DNA of 64,000 nucleotides from Hirudinaria manillensis (lineage: Eukaryota > Annelida > Clitellata > Hirudinida > Hirudinidae), in contig CM067531.1 in NCBI GenBank assembly GCA_034509925.1, positions 5,364,001-5,428,000 of the forward strand, in the 5' to 3' direction. The notes under the pieces were generated by a model, which saw nothing but the letters and a program-made list of their open reading frames with translations, was not told the origin of the DNA and searched no databases. Every line of letters starts with the position of its first letter. The stretch's first letter is position 1. Both the position numbers and the translations under genes were made by a program. This document shows, in pieces, positions 23,031 through 34,958 of this stretch.

Positions 23031-23805
23031 CTAAAAAATGAACGACGTGAAAGGTACTTCTTTGCAAGGATCTTTGCATAGGCAGGTCGAACATCCATTT
23101 ATGTCTATGAAGTATCCGCTTTCAGGACACGATTTGGGACATTCTATCTGAGGACACTCTGTAACTGGAACACAGTTGTTACATCGATATATTGATGTTG
23201 GTTTATTACAAATTAATCAATGGGCAATATTTTAAGCCTACATTTCTTGCAAACGGCTGTATCTCCGACTTTGTAATTAGCATAATATACTGTTTCAGTT
23301 GTGCATATTTCACCCTTTTGACAAACCGGCTCCTATAAAATGATATTAAATAAATACGGGAAATGTTTTCTTCAACATATTAATTCATTCGCTCAAGAAT
23401 CGTTTAACTTTTACACCACAAGAAATAAATTTTACTCTTATGGAGCATTCGGTCAGACAAATTAAGCAGGGACACTCCCCTTTGAATCTGTTGGGAGTGT
23501 GACAAGGCAGCTTATTGCTGGGACATGTAGGACAAATGTTGGAAGCTTTAAGATTACGGTTTATAACGTTAATTATACTGAAAATATAACATTAATTATA
23601 AACGGATTCGATTTTAATCATTCTTAAGTAGTTGTCAATTGTGTTTTAACTTGATGCACTTTTAATTATTGTAACGACTGACTCCATATAAAAAGTTTAA
23701 TATAATTAATATTTAAATATTTGTTATTAATAACTATATCTTTTCATAACCACCTGTTGCAACTTGAACAAAAATCAACAAAAACCATGGCAACTTCCCC
23801 GCCAT
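23031..23805 (-). CDS. Small secreted cysteine-rich protein with antistasin-like domain
   Basis: Four short exons read right to left: 23805-23754, 23545-23415, 23332-23242 and 23164-23031. Together they are 408 nt in a continuous frame, 135 residues. Exon 1 is a signal peptide (M, basic, then PWFLLIFVQVATA). The mature chain has about 18 cysteines in ~118 residues. The last exon matches the antistasin pattern, C-x4-C-x3-C-x9-GC-x2-C-x-C (ending GYFIDINGCSTCLCKDPC). Antistasin domains are usually serine-protease inhibitors, best known from leech salivary proteins and Hydra. Exons 2 and 3 give further Cys-rich segments that are not clear antistasin repeats. Exon 2 and exon 4 acceptors were chosen by phase; alternatives exist. 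Target unknown. Confidence 0.7.
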
Positions 23806-26800
23806 CTAAGAATAAAATACATTGCTATTAAGTTATCAAGTTAATTTCCATTTGAAAATAATTATAATGAAATAATAATTCTAACCATGTAAACAATTTT
23901 TCTGCCTTGAATTAGAAATATGGTCTCTCTTTATAAAGCTTTGCTCCTGAACGTGGCGCATCTTTTTGATGAATGCCTTTATTTCGTCCAATCAAAAAAC
24001 AAATTTAGAAAATTTGATTTATTTGTCAAATTTAAGTTAAATCTGGAAATGTTGCCAACTCTTTCTGTCTATGCTGATAATATCACTAGATATCTATTCA
24101 TCGTAACTATTTCTTGTATTTTAATATTAATTCTCATAATATAATATGATATACATATTATTTATGATCAAATATCTACACGAAAATCATTTTTAAAAAG
24201 TCATTTAAGATGCACATTAAATTAAAATAGCGTTTTAAAATTGGTCGAGGTATGGGAAGCCGATTTAACCAGGAAAGAGAATATTTACCACATGCATTAG
24301 TTTGCTGTTAACTTTTTTATTTTAACATTAAGCAAATATATCACACACTAGACATATTCATCACTCATTATGCAAATATGCATTGTATCATACTAATGTA
24401 TCATACAATATACTTCCGGAGGTTGGGGAGTTCTTTCCATCCTCCACCTCTTGGCTTTAATAATGATTTTATCTGCGATTGATTGATTTCATATGATATG
24501 TTATGAAATGATGTTGCTTTGAAACAATTAATCTTTTCAATTCACCTGTACCTTTGTACACCTGAATTGATTTCGTTGCTCATTGTGCTACTTCCTTCTC
24601 AATATTATCTAATAACAGCCGCCGGCATCTTTGCACGTCAGACTAAGGAAAATTATTTTAGAAATTTGAAAAACAAATCTAAAAAATTGACGAATCAAAC
24701 ATTTATACGTGAATATCAACTATTTCTTCTAAAAGATCCAGTTTTAATTGTTTTTATTGTTGATATATTTGTTCATTGCTGGTAACTTTTGGGGCTTATG
24801 AATATCCCAGTTCCTAGATTTCCTTTCACCTCCCAACGAATTCTTTCCTCGTAATATTTCGGAATTTAGAATATTAGAACATTACAGCAGTTCCATGTTT
24901 AAAAGCATTGCCAGGTCCAGATGGCTTCGTTGAATAGAGATTATGTAAAGTACAAGCATAATTTTATTTTCTCTCAACCTGTGCAGAACGACAAGTTTAC
25001 TAACAAGCTTTCAATTGATACAACTATAAATAAATATAACGGAGTATATTCGTACCACCTTAAAGAAATCTGGAACTTTTTTTAACTTAGGCATCCAATT
25101 GTTAAAATAGCCCAAATCATGCATTCAAAATGGAAAATTGCAATAATTATTTAGATGGGCACTGCTTAACCCTTGATGCCACAGGGGAGGTACAATTGTA
25201 CCCTAAAGTTTGTTTGTTTTTTTAAATCCTGGCGTCCGTTTTCTTAAATTTTGGCTGAAAATGGAAGTTTTTTTTTACCTTAGGCATACAAGGCTTAAAA
25301 TATTTCTTGATGTATTCTCCATCTTTGAAAGGTTTGCCTTACATCGCTCAATGTCGTTCATTCAGCCCCGAAATTTCATTCCCATTGCTTGACTATGAAG
25401 AGCGATTTGTTTCTTGAAACCAAAAATAGCTTTTTTATAACTCCATTTTCTATTCAAAGATTTAAAACTTGCAAATGTTAGAACTTGCAACCAATGTTTT
25501 TAATAATAAATAATTTGTAAAATATAAACTAAAATCATATAATGATTATAAAATAATAGATAATACTTTTACAACATAAACATAAATCTTGTTGTTATTG
25601 TTTGAATTCATAGAATTTATTAATAAAGATTACGACAACAAGAATGACAATAATAGGATCAGGGTGGATATTCGCCTGAGCCGAGGGATATGCTAAACAT
25701 CAGATTTGAATATTAAATCTTAACCCCGCCTTCTCCACCTTCTCCAAAATACGCCATTGGTTAGTAAAGCATAGAAACAGAAATATAATGGCGCAAGAAG
25801 AGTGAAATACAATATATGTCAGTCACACGTAAAAACCATTGTAATAAAAGTGAAGTGATAGTGAAAATGACATAAGAAAATCGAAACACTGCGAAGCTTT
25901 TTGCGCTTTTGAAACGAACCTGATTCTCATCAAGTTACATACATGTATCTTTGTTAATACATATCGCTGTCTTACTTAAGAATGGGGTTCTTTGAGATAG
26001 GTATAATAAGGTTATCTTTCATTGTGGTCAGCCAAGAAATTTGTTTCTAAAAGAATAATTGGTAATATCATAACATGTACAAATAAAGCAGCAAATAAAA
26101 CTAAATCAATAACAAACCGATTTATTACCGTAGTGAATTAAATAGACCAATAAACTTTGGAAATCTCAGAATCGTCGTAAAAATCATTCATCAAATCACT
26201 GACATCAAAGCAAAAGAGACCAGCGACAAATAAAAGACCATCTTAAGCATAAAAAAGATTATTCATATTGTGTTGAATCTAAAGATAGTCCTTTAGCAGA
26301 AGTTTAAATTGTGCCCGTTAACTGGCAGAAGATCAGAAAAAACGGCGCGATATTATTAATGGCATCAAATTTATAAAATAAAAATTTTAAAAGTTGTTTT
26401 TCCTTAAAACCCAACTCCTGGATTAAAGATTTTAAACAATTAATGTTACTTAAAGGGAGAATTTCTTGATTTCTTAGCAGATCTCGTGCCATTGTGCCCT
26501 TATCAGCATATGCAAAACAAATCTGTTTCATAATTAATTTATTTTCTTACAATGTGGTGGCGTTTTCTTGGTCTGGCGTAAGCTCTCGACATCTTTGCTG
26601 GTCGGCACAATTTCCACAAAAGATGTTAGTTTTCTTGTGCAGTTCAAGAAGTGAAGGCAGAACTAAAGAACGGCGAAGAGGAAGAGAGAAGTGAAGAACT
26701 ATGAAATAAAAAATTAATGCGTGAATTTGGGATCTTTGACAAAAGAAAATTAACGTTGACAAAGAGAAAGTTGTGTCTGATCAAGAACGCCGTCCAGTCA

Positions 26801-28437
26801 AGCAATGAATGAGACAATAAACTATAAATTCCAAAAATAAATATAAAAATTGATACAATTTCGAATTTGTTCCATTTCACCGACAAACTTTAAATAACTC
26901 TCAACTTCATAAAAAAAACTCTTAGCCAGAAAGATCACTAGTTGCATAATTAAATCTAATTATGAATACAATTCGGCTTAATTTATACTATTATGTTGAC
27001 TTGAATGCCTTAAAAAGATGGAGTTAACATCTTAACAGCATGAAAAGTTATTGATTGGAGTAAATATAATATAAAAATGAAACAAATTCATGGTCAAGTT
27101 TAAATATAAATTTTCCTAAATCTCATCATACACGTTACAAGTATTAGGTTTAGTTCGAAATCTTGAACCGAGAAAATGCTGATAAAGTTGATTTTCAAGC
27201 TAAGGTTTATGACCCACATAAAACCAGTTCAATAAGAAAAGATTGCCATTATTCTGTTAAAACTTAGCAGGTAGCAGACTGTCATTTGATTTTTCAGTTC
27301 AGACAAAGGAATTTTTGAACGCGGCCCTGTCGTCTGAGAGCAATATTTTCTATGGACTCAAAAACAAGTTGAATCGTAAGTCGTCCACGGATTATAAATC
27401 TTCGGTTATGATAGCCGTTAGAAAGGGGCCTGATAATTCACGTGATCACGTTATTTTTTGCTGTTGTTGCTATACGACGGTCAAATTTAGTCAAATGAGA
27501 TATTTTCGAACAACATCAAAGCCATTGAAAGGCGCAGTTTAACTCAACTCAAACATTCTGAGCCACCATTTCATAGTTTTGAGACTCAACTCTCACTTTA
27601 GAATTGAACGCTTTTGTCGTAAAATTGCTTCTTGAACAGCAACTAAAATACCATCTTCAGTACAGACTTTGATTTAGTATGACAGCAGTATTCAGAAATA
27701 AAAGTAAGACTTGAGTTATCTCGGCTCTCATTGTACTAGGTACGTTAAAAATTATTTCGATAATTCAATAATTGATTTTTCATCTTACAAGTTGTAAGTT
27801 ATACGACCTCGACAGTTACCTTCAAGCTGGATGGCTGGATGCGGATGTCATTAACTCGAATGTTGAAACAACGGAGGACCAAACTCTTGGATGGATCCGA
27901 AAGAAAACACTGTCACCCAGTAACCCACTTTTCAATGTATTTGTCGGCTCAATTTTTTTCCAATTATTCACCGCCCTGCTATTGGCTCCTATTAATATTA
28001 GGCCAAGCATTCAAGCGAAGGCTGTCTCTCCTAGTAAGCGACTTTACAAAAAGTCTCTCAGTCTTTCGGTTCTTCAGAATTCGTTTTTTTCTTCTTCACT
28101 TCTTCAAAGGATTTGAAACTGTTTTCTATTAGAATTTGTATGAAATTGTTTCAAGTTTTAATAAAAAGTTCATCTGCCAAACTGTTCTGTCAACACCTGT
28201 GCCTCAGCCTTGCTTAAAAAGACTGAAGATTTGCTGAACTGCAGCGATTTTTCTTTTGAGGTGGTCTTACACTTTTAAAATTATAATTTTAACTCAAAAT
28301 TAGAATGGTTTTCTTAGAACACGTAAATCGATGTGCATCAATTTATTCAGTTAATCACTTTTATTCACCAGAAAATGAAGACAAAAGTTATTTCAAAACG
28401 ATAAAAAGAACGTGAAAAAAGAACACCACTTCAATGA
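23806..28437. other. 4.6 kb gene-poor interval upstream of hunchback
   Basis: AT-rich, with no ORF that looks coding. A possible untranslated or short coding exon lies at 27299-27380: a pyrimidine-AG acceptor and a CGTAAGT-type donor bound it. It could belong to the hunchback 5' region (inference). Otherwise I see nothing to annotate; cis-regulatory sequence for hunchback is plausible but unproven. Confidence 0.4.
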
Positions 28438-31400
28438 ATGGTTATGAATAATTCTTGTCTTCCACTTCTCAAACCTTTCATTCACTCAATTGATGACATC
28501 GACTCCCCAAGTCTTTCGGTTATCGGAAGATCCAAGCGAATATTAAAAATGGAGAGAGAAGAGAGCTTTATTCAGGCAGAAGAAAAGTTTGCTTCTATTT
28601 TCAGTGGCACGATAAACAACGATCAGGCACCCATGAGACCTTTTATGAATTCGAAATGCACCCGCCTCAGACGCAGTGACGATACTCCAAGTGGCAAATT
28701 TGAAAGAATTTCACACGAAATTCATAAAGTTGGAGAAAATCCTTTTCAGGATGTTTCTATTCTTCAACATTTGGGCATTTCCAGATCCGCTTCTATTTTC
28801 TCGTCTCCGTCATTAGATTCCCTTGCTTCTTTAACGGTCAATTGTTGTAAGAACAGCATTAGCGAATTTCATTCTATATATTCCCTGAAGGGCGGACAGA
28901 GTTCTCCACCTGAGGTGAAATCTTCTCGTAACTCGGACTTAGACGTTTGGAAGCACGAAACTCAACTCATCCAAGTAAATTTCAAGCGATTAAGCAATTC
29001 TTCCGTCAAGGAGCCATCAAATTTAATATGCACCATGTGTACATTTTCAGGTAAAGTTATATTATATAGTTATATTAATTTTATAATGAAATAAGATCAC
29101 TCAGAAATATTTATTCTTATGATGTTTCAACTATTTATGGAGTTTTCTTTACTTGAATTTCTGATTAAAAGTAAAAATAATTAATCTCAATCATTAAAAA
29201 AATGAAAAGTCGAATGACGAGCGTTAAATTCTGTTTTATTTTATTATTATTATATATTACATCAAAATTATTTGAGATTTTAGTAATTCATAAAGGACCT
29301 TAATTCAATGCATCCGAAAGCTTATCAGATCTTTATACCTCCTAATTATACTTATATTTACTACAAATTTTGGACGCTTCTTATTGTCTTTGATTTCAAT
29401 GATTTGGTCAAGTCACTGCTTGGTCAACATTCATTGGTCAAGACTTGAAAGAGTTCATTTCCAATCCCATTTAAACCATTGTCACCTGCAGGGACCATTT
29501 TTCAGCCTTTTTAGAATCTAGAATTAAACTATGTTCAGCCCGAAACTATTATTTTATACAACTTTTGAATATATAGCAAACCAATGAAATTGCCTGATGA
29601 TTATGAAATATTTAAAATACAAGCATAAGCATCGATGATGGATCAAATAGGATAAATTTGAATTAACAAAAAGTTTCTGCACTTTACATGTAATGCAAAT
29701 ATCTGGAGCTATTGCTCTCGAAGGTAAACTTTTGATTCAATGACACATCTCTCAAAAGCTGAATTCAAATGTTACGGCGGGAAACATTAACTCTGTTTCT
29801 AACAAAATAAGATTAATTACCATTTAATTTCGAGAGATTTTGATGGAAGGTTGTCTCTTCCGCTTATTGTGCCAAATTCTAATAGATCGCTTATTTTTAG
29901 TTCAATAAATAATTGGGTGACATTTATAACTTATATAACTCCTTCCGTGTTTGATTTAAAACAGCATAAAAACATGTATGAGTTGAATCACCGGACCTTT
30001 CAAAGCGATCCGAAATATAACGTTGCCATTCTAAATATTTTTGTAATTCATCTTCTCAAATTTAATTTAGTTTATGTTTCTAAATCTGTTTCCAGGAAAA
30101 TTAAACACGAATAGTTTACGTGCGAATGATTATCACCTTTGAAAGAGCATCTTTGATTAATGAACGTCTTTCCAGCTGGTCCTAATGAAAACAAGCCTTT
30201 TTAAAGTTTATGACGCAAAATTAATTAAAATGTGTTTACATTTAAATTTCCTAGGAAATAAGTGTCACGGATTTCGCAGGAGCGTGCTATGGCGTTGAAT
30301 TAAATTAATACTTGAGCCGTGTGCCCATCACGGATACGACTAACCTTTCTTCAAATGTTCTCAACTTGGCACTTATTTCATTCAATTTCACCGATAAAAA
30401 TCCACAAACACAAACCCGTTGTCACCTGTACAATACATTGCCGGCATCAATAGTCAAACGTCGAAACAGAATTCTCTTTGTTAAAAACATTTTCACTCAA
30501 ACGGAATGAATGTTAACTGATGGCCCCTTTTCTAGGCGCCTCGACGGAAGAAATGAATAACCACCTGGAAGTGGTCCACTCGACATTCCGTTGCTTCGTC
30601 TGCAACTTTTCGTCGAAGAGTCAGGCCCGTCTGAGTCGACATTTGGCCGAAAACCACGACGGACTTTTGGAACGTCAGAAAAAAGAAGTTAAAAAGTCGA
30701 AACGCCTGCGCAAGTATTCGTGCAAGCAGTGTCCATTCTCAACAAGCGTGCAGGTTGTTATATATAGGACATGTAAAATTTCAAAACTAGTTCATGCTGC
30801 TTACACATTGTATAATTGTATTTGCCATTGTAATGTAATTAGATAATTAATATAATAATTATAAAGTGGCCGTAATGAATGTAAAAGGCTCTTAAAGTCA
30901 TGTGCTTTTATTGTCAATTTGAAAATGATGATGATGATGATCTGAATATAGATTTATCAATTCACATTTACATTTACCAAATTGGTTTTAATAATCTTTT
31001 CACAAGTCTGAAATTGTTACACCTCCTCACTGATTGCGCAGGAACAGCGTGAGCATTGATTTTATGAAAAAAGAATCGTATGATTGCTTTGGTTTAGAAA
31101 TCTAAAGTTTGTATGGTTTGTTGGAATGACAATAGAGTAACATCACATTGCAAAAAGTAAAGATTTTCTAGCAAACAGCATGAGAGAATTGAAGTTCGAT
31201 AAGTCAAGTATAATAGAAATAATTATGAAGTGAACATTTAACTAAAATATAGCTTGCTATATGATATGTATATATATATATGATATGATAGATCCAATAA
31301 ATGGTTTTGGATAGTTTTTTGGCTTGGCGTCGATTTGGCCATTTAAAATGCCATCCACCTCTCTCGGCTCCAAAGAAGTTATAGAATTCCTGAACAAGAT

Positions 31401-32675
31401 TTATTTTCATTTCCTCACGAAGTTATACAAATTTATATGCAAACTATGTCTACTCAAAGAACCGAGTTTAAATAAAATCAAATAAACTCTTAATCTTAAT
31501 CTAATTAGTACTAATCACGTTATAGAAATGACAAATCAATTTTTAAAATGCAAAGACGAAGAAGATAGGCTAAATACGTAAAGAGAGATATATTCATTGT
31601 CTCTTTGTAAAACAAATATTTCATTTGAACGAAGTGCTTGATGTGTCAATACCATCCGTTATCCACCAAGCACCTTTAGATTTTAATATTAACGCTCTAA
31701 TGTTGGCAGGAAGAAATATGGCTGCACACGAGGGTACACGTTCCCGCTTCGAAGCTTCTTTCGTGTCCAAGATGTCCTTTTGTGTGTGCCTTCAAGCACC
31801 ATATGCAGTACCATCTCAACAACCACTTCGGTTACAAACCTTACAAGTGCAACTTGTGCAACTACAGATGCAACAACAAATCCATGCTTAACAGCCACCT
31901 CAAGTCTCACTCTAACGAATATCCATTCAAGTGTAGCAAATGTTCATATGCCACCAAGTACAGACAGGCTTTGTACATTCACTCCTCCAAGGCCAACCAT
32001 GAAGTTGATGAACACGTCAAACGAAATGACGACGAGTCCAAATGGAAGCAACATTACAAAAAGCAAAATTCAATGTCAGAAGAAGAATTGAAAGAATTGA
32101 TTGGAATTCCAAGAGAAATTTTGAATCCTCGGAAGGAGGCGAGATCTCCTCTCAGATCCGTTCACAATGCAATCGACGTTTTCCAGGCAAATCAAGGACT
32201 TAAGGAAAGATGCGATAGAAAAGAGAAACAACTTGATTTAGAATCAGTAGTCAGTCATCATCATCGTTTCGATTTGAAAGATGAATGTTTTAATTCATCC
32301 CGGACATACGCGTCGCCATACGAGAGATTAGACGCGTGGTGTCCTGTCAAACCTAAGGTTAGACCGAACAAAGAGACTGAGGCTGACGAAGCCAATCTTA
32401 CTTCTCCTCTCGATCTCAGCATCAACAAATCGTGTCCAGAAACGAGAAGCGAACAGAAAGATTCGCTTAAAAGATGCGATTTTTGTAGCATTATCTTCGA
32501 GGACTCCTCCCTATATTCGTGCCACATGGCCTGCCACGATCCCGAGACGCCCTTTAAATGTAATTTGTGCGGCAAAAGAACCGGAACTAAGATCGAATTC
32601 TTTCTTCATCTTTGTGAGATAGGCCACCACGCAGGTCACGTCTTTGAGAAATGTTTGTCGTGTCGCGATTTTTAA
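28438..32675 (+). CDS. hb: Hunchback zinc-finger transcription factor
   Basis: C2H2 transcription factor of the Hunchback/Ikaros group. Three coding exons: 28438-29050, 30536-30753 and 31797-32675, 569 residues, in frame. Seven fingers, with Cys/His at 198/201/214/219, 224/227/240/245, 267/270/283/287, 295/298/311/315 and 323/326/339/345. Then come a C-terminal pair at 504/507/520/524 and 532/535/548/554. Finger 4 carries the diagnostic [14 protein letters not shown] stretch and finger 5 the [10 protein letters not shown] stretch. The C-terminal pair, well separated, is the other hallmark. A PLDLS motif (~481), the consensus CtBP corepressor site, lies before the C-terminal fingers. Both introns cut through a zinc finger between its Cys pair and His pair. 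The N-terminal ~195 residues are Ser-rich and not recognisable. The first ATG was used; an upstream coding exon is possible. Confidence 0.93.
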
Positions 32676-34853
32676 AATATTTACGAAATGCTTCCACAGT
32701 AATGCAAGTTTTGAGCCATCCTTTCAACGATAAATGTAACATTTTTCTCATTCATAGCGAGCATTTATTGCTGTTCAGCTTAAAAAAAACTGTTATTGTT
32801 TTTATAAATTCGTTATTTCCTCGTCGAGTTCCGAGCAAATTTGTTAAACGTTTCTTAACCAAATGTTTGCTTAGCATCATTTCTTGTTTGTTGAAAGATT
32901 TGTTCTGTTCTATGTTTTAATGGAGGCAAACTTGTAGATTGTGTTTTCTAATGAATATTGATATTAAACAAGTTATTAAATGTTGTTTGCGAATTTTCAA
33001 GAAGTTATATTGAGTTGTTTATTGAGTTACATTAAGTTCAGTGTCCAGTCCTGTCGCGCACATTTCTACGATTATGAATAAAAGTGCACCTAATTATGGA
33101 TTAATGCAACGAGTCAAATGGATTTTCGAGTAGTTCGATTAGTTCCATAAAATTGTAATTATTCTGATAAATAGTCTGTAGTATGCATTTTATTATTAAT
33201 TATGTTAATTAAGTATGTTAATTGCCCTTTTTGGCCCAAGAAATTACTTTGTCCATCGGACATATGCCACTCTAAGGAACCGAATTATTATTATTATTAT
33301 TATTGTTATTATTATTATTATTATTTGTATTAATGTTGTGTAATGATAATCCGTAATATGGAACCACTTAAAGTTTTTATGGAATATTTTTCAAAGGTTT
33401 TGATCGTTCCAATGTTCTCAACTTTTTCAAAATGATGAACACGTTTCCAACATGCTGGAAATTAATTTCAATTTCAACAAAATCAAGACTTAAACATTTC
33501 TATGAAAATGTGACTAAAACCAAAGGGTAAAGAAAGTAACTGCCAGGCAAACAAAGTCACTTTAAGTCGAAACTCAAAATTCTTTTTTTTTTATATTTTA
33601 TAGGAAAATAGATTTTCTAGATGAGGTTTGAACGAAGAAATTTTGAAATATTCGCTCACTCAAAGTGGATTCTCACTCGATTGAAAGCTTTTTGAGGAGC
33701 CATCAGTCCAAAAGCAAGAAGTTTATTTTTACACGTAAATGTTCTAATACCTTCTGAGAAATATCCATGGTTTTATCTGTGAATGACCGAGAGAGGCGAC
33801 GATCGTGATTTTAGAGAAAAATTGAATTAAAAATAAATGTATTCAAACATTTTTGTTATGCAACAACTTTCTACAATATATGGAAAGTTTTTTCTATATT
33901 GTACCCAGGTCAAAATTGTACTTTAAGAAGTTTATAGTGCATTTGAACGGGTAAAGCTCGTTATTACCCGCTATCACTTCATCATCATCATCATCGCCTC
34001 AGAATGTCGTCGGCATCACTATCATCATTGTCATTACTCATTACAACTCTTCTGAGAGAAAAAAAATTTGTCACCCAAGTGAAGTTTGTTTGACAGTGGA
34101 CATCTCCTATGACAAAAAGATTGGAAAAGATTATAAATAACTTTGCATTGATTGTCGAAAGACAACTTAGGTCAACAAGGCACTTGTTTGTCCTTCTCTC
34201 CAATTGCGTTGTTGTCTTGTTTTTTACTTTATTCCCTTCTCCATCCTGTTTAGCCAAGTTTGTGATGCAATCATACTCTGAATCCTTTTGCGTTGCAGCG
34301 AGCAAATAACGGAAGTCATCGAAATGTTTGAAGTGAAACCTCGCGTGCCCTTCAAATATTATTTGAAAATCAACAGAGAAAATGTTTTATTAAAACATTT
34401 TAATAGCTTTAAAACTAACGATTTTCTTTTTGTTGTGTTTAATTATTGTAAATCAGTCAAAAATACTGACATTACCTCTAGTCCTACATCAAGTTCTCCT
34501 TCATTTTCACAACGTTGTTTTTAGACGACGCGTGGTTTATTAACCGTTTAATATGTGTTTAAGAATTAATCGTGTATTTAAAAGTTAATTGAAAACTAAT
34601 GTACTTGCTTTAACTTTTCTTTCTTTAAGGTAAATTTTTTAAAACCAACCTTCTGATAATAAGGAAAGCAGTCTGCTACAAAGGTTCGGCAGAAAGGGAT
34701 GAGAAAAACTGACCCAATAAAACAAGTAGAAGGAATGGAATCAGTGAAATCGAGGAAAGCTGAGAACATTTAGAATTATTTACGAGCAGGAGAACATTGC
34801 TAATTCGCAAACCCATTTTGACATTGTTTGCCTGTCGCTTGATTGGATGAGCT
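32676..34853. other. Hunchback 3' UTR and intergenic
   Basis: AT-rich, with an (ATT)n tract at about 33285-33327. A weak Pumilio-like TGTAGATT is at about 32934, but no full Nanos response element pair was seen. A minus-strand ORF at 33991-34305 has a CAT/ATG-repeat-derived acidic end and is not credible as a gene. Confidence 0.45.
33285..33327. repeat. (ATT)n tract with internal GTT, possible SINE/LINE tail
   Basis: ATT trinucleotides broken by a single GTT and ending in TTTG. The same arrangement ends the retroelement-like tail at 48834-48862. No related body sequence was identified upstream. Confidence 0.5.
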
Positions 34854-34958
34854 TTGTATGTGCACGGAACTTCCCGCTTTAAAGGCTCGGATACTTTCCA
34901 GGTTTTTCACGATTGTGCATGTTTTGCGTTAACTCGCTCGACCGAGGATGAATTTGAA

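Noticed and set aside
26304-26531. 75-codon minus-strand ORF
   Set aside because: AT-rich chance ORF with no recognisable motif or neighbours.
31625-31796. Extra hunchback exon before exon 3
   Set aside because: Joining 30753 directly to 31797 restores a perfect C2H2 finger, leaving no room for another exon.
32676-33200. Nanos/Pumilio response elements in the hunchback 3' UTR
   Set aside because: Only a near-match TGTAGATT and separate GTTGT and ATTGTA words far apart; no proper paired element.
33991-34305. 104-codon minus-strand ORF near 34 kb
   Set aside because: Its acidic end arises from a CAT/ATC simple repeat; no domain or splice context.
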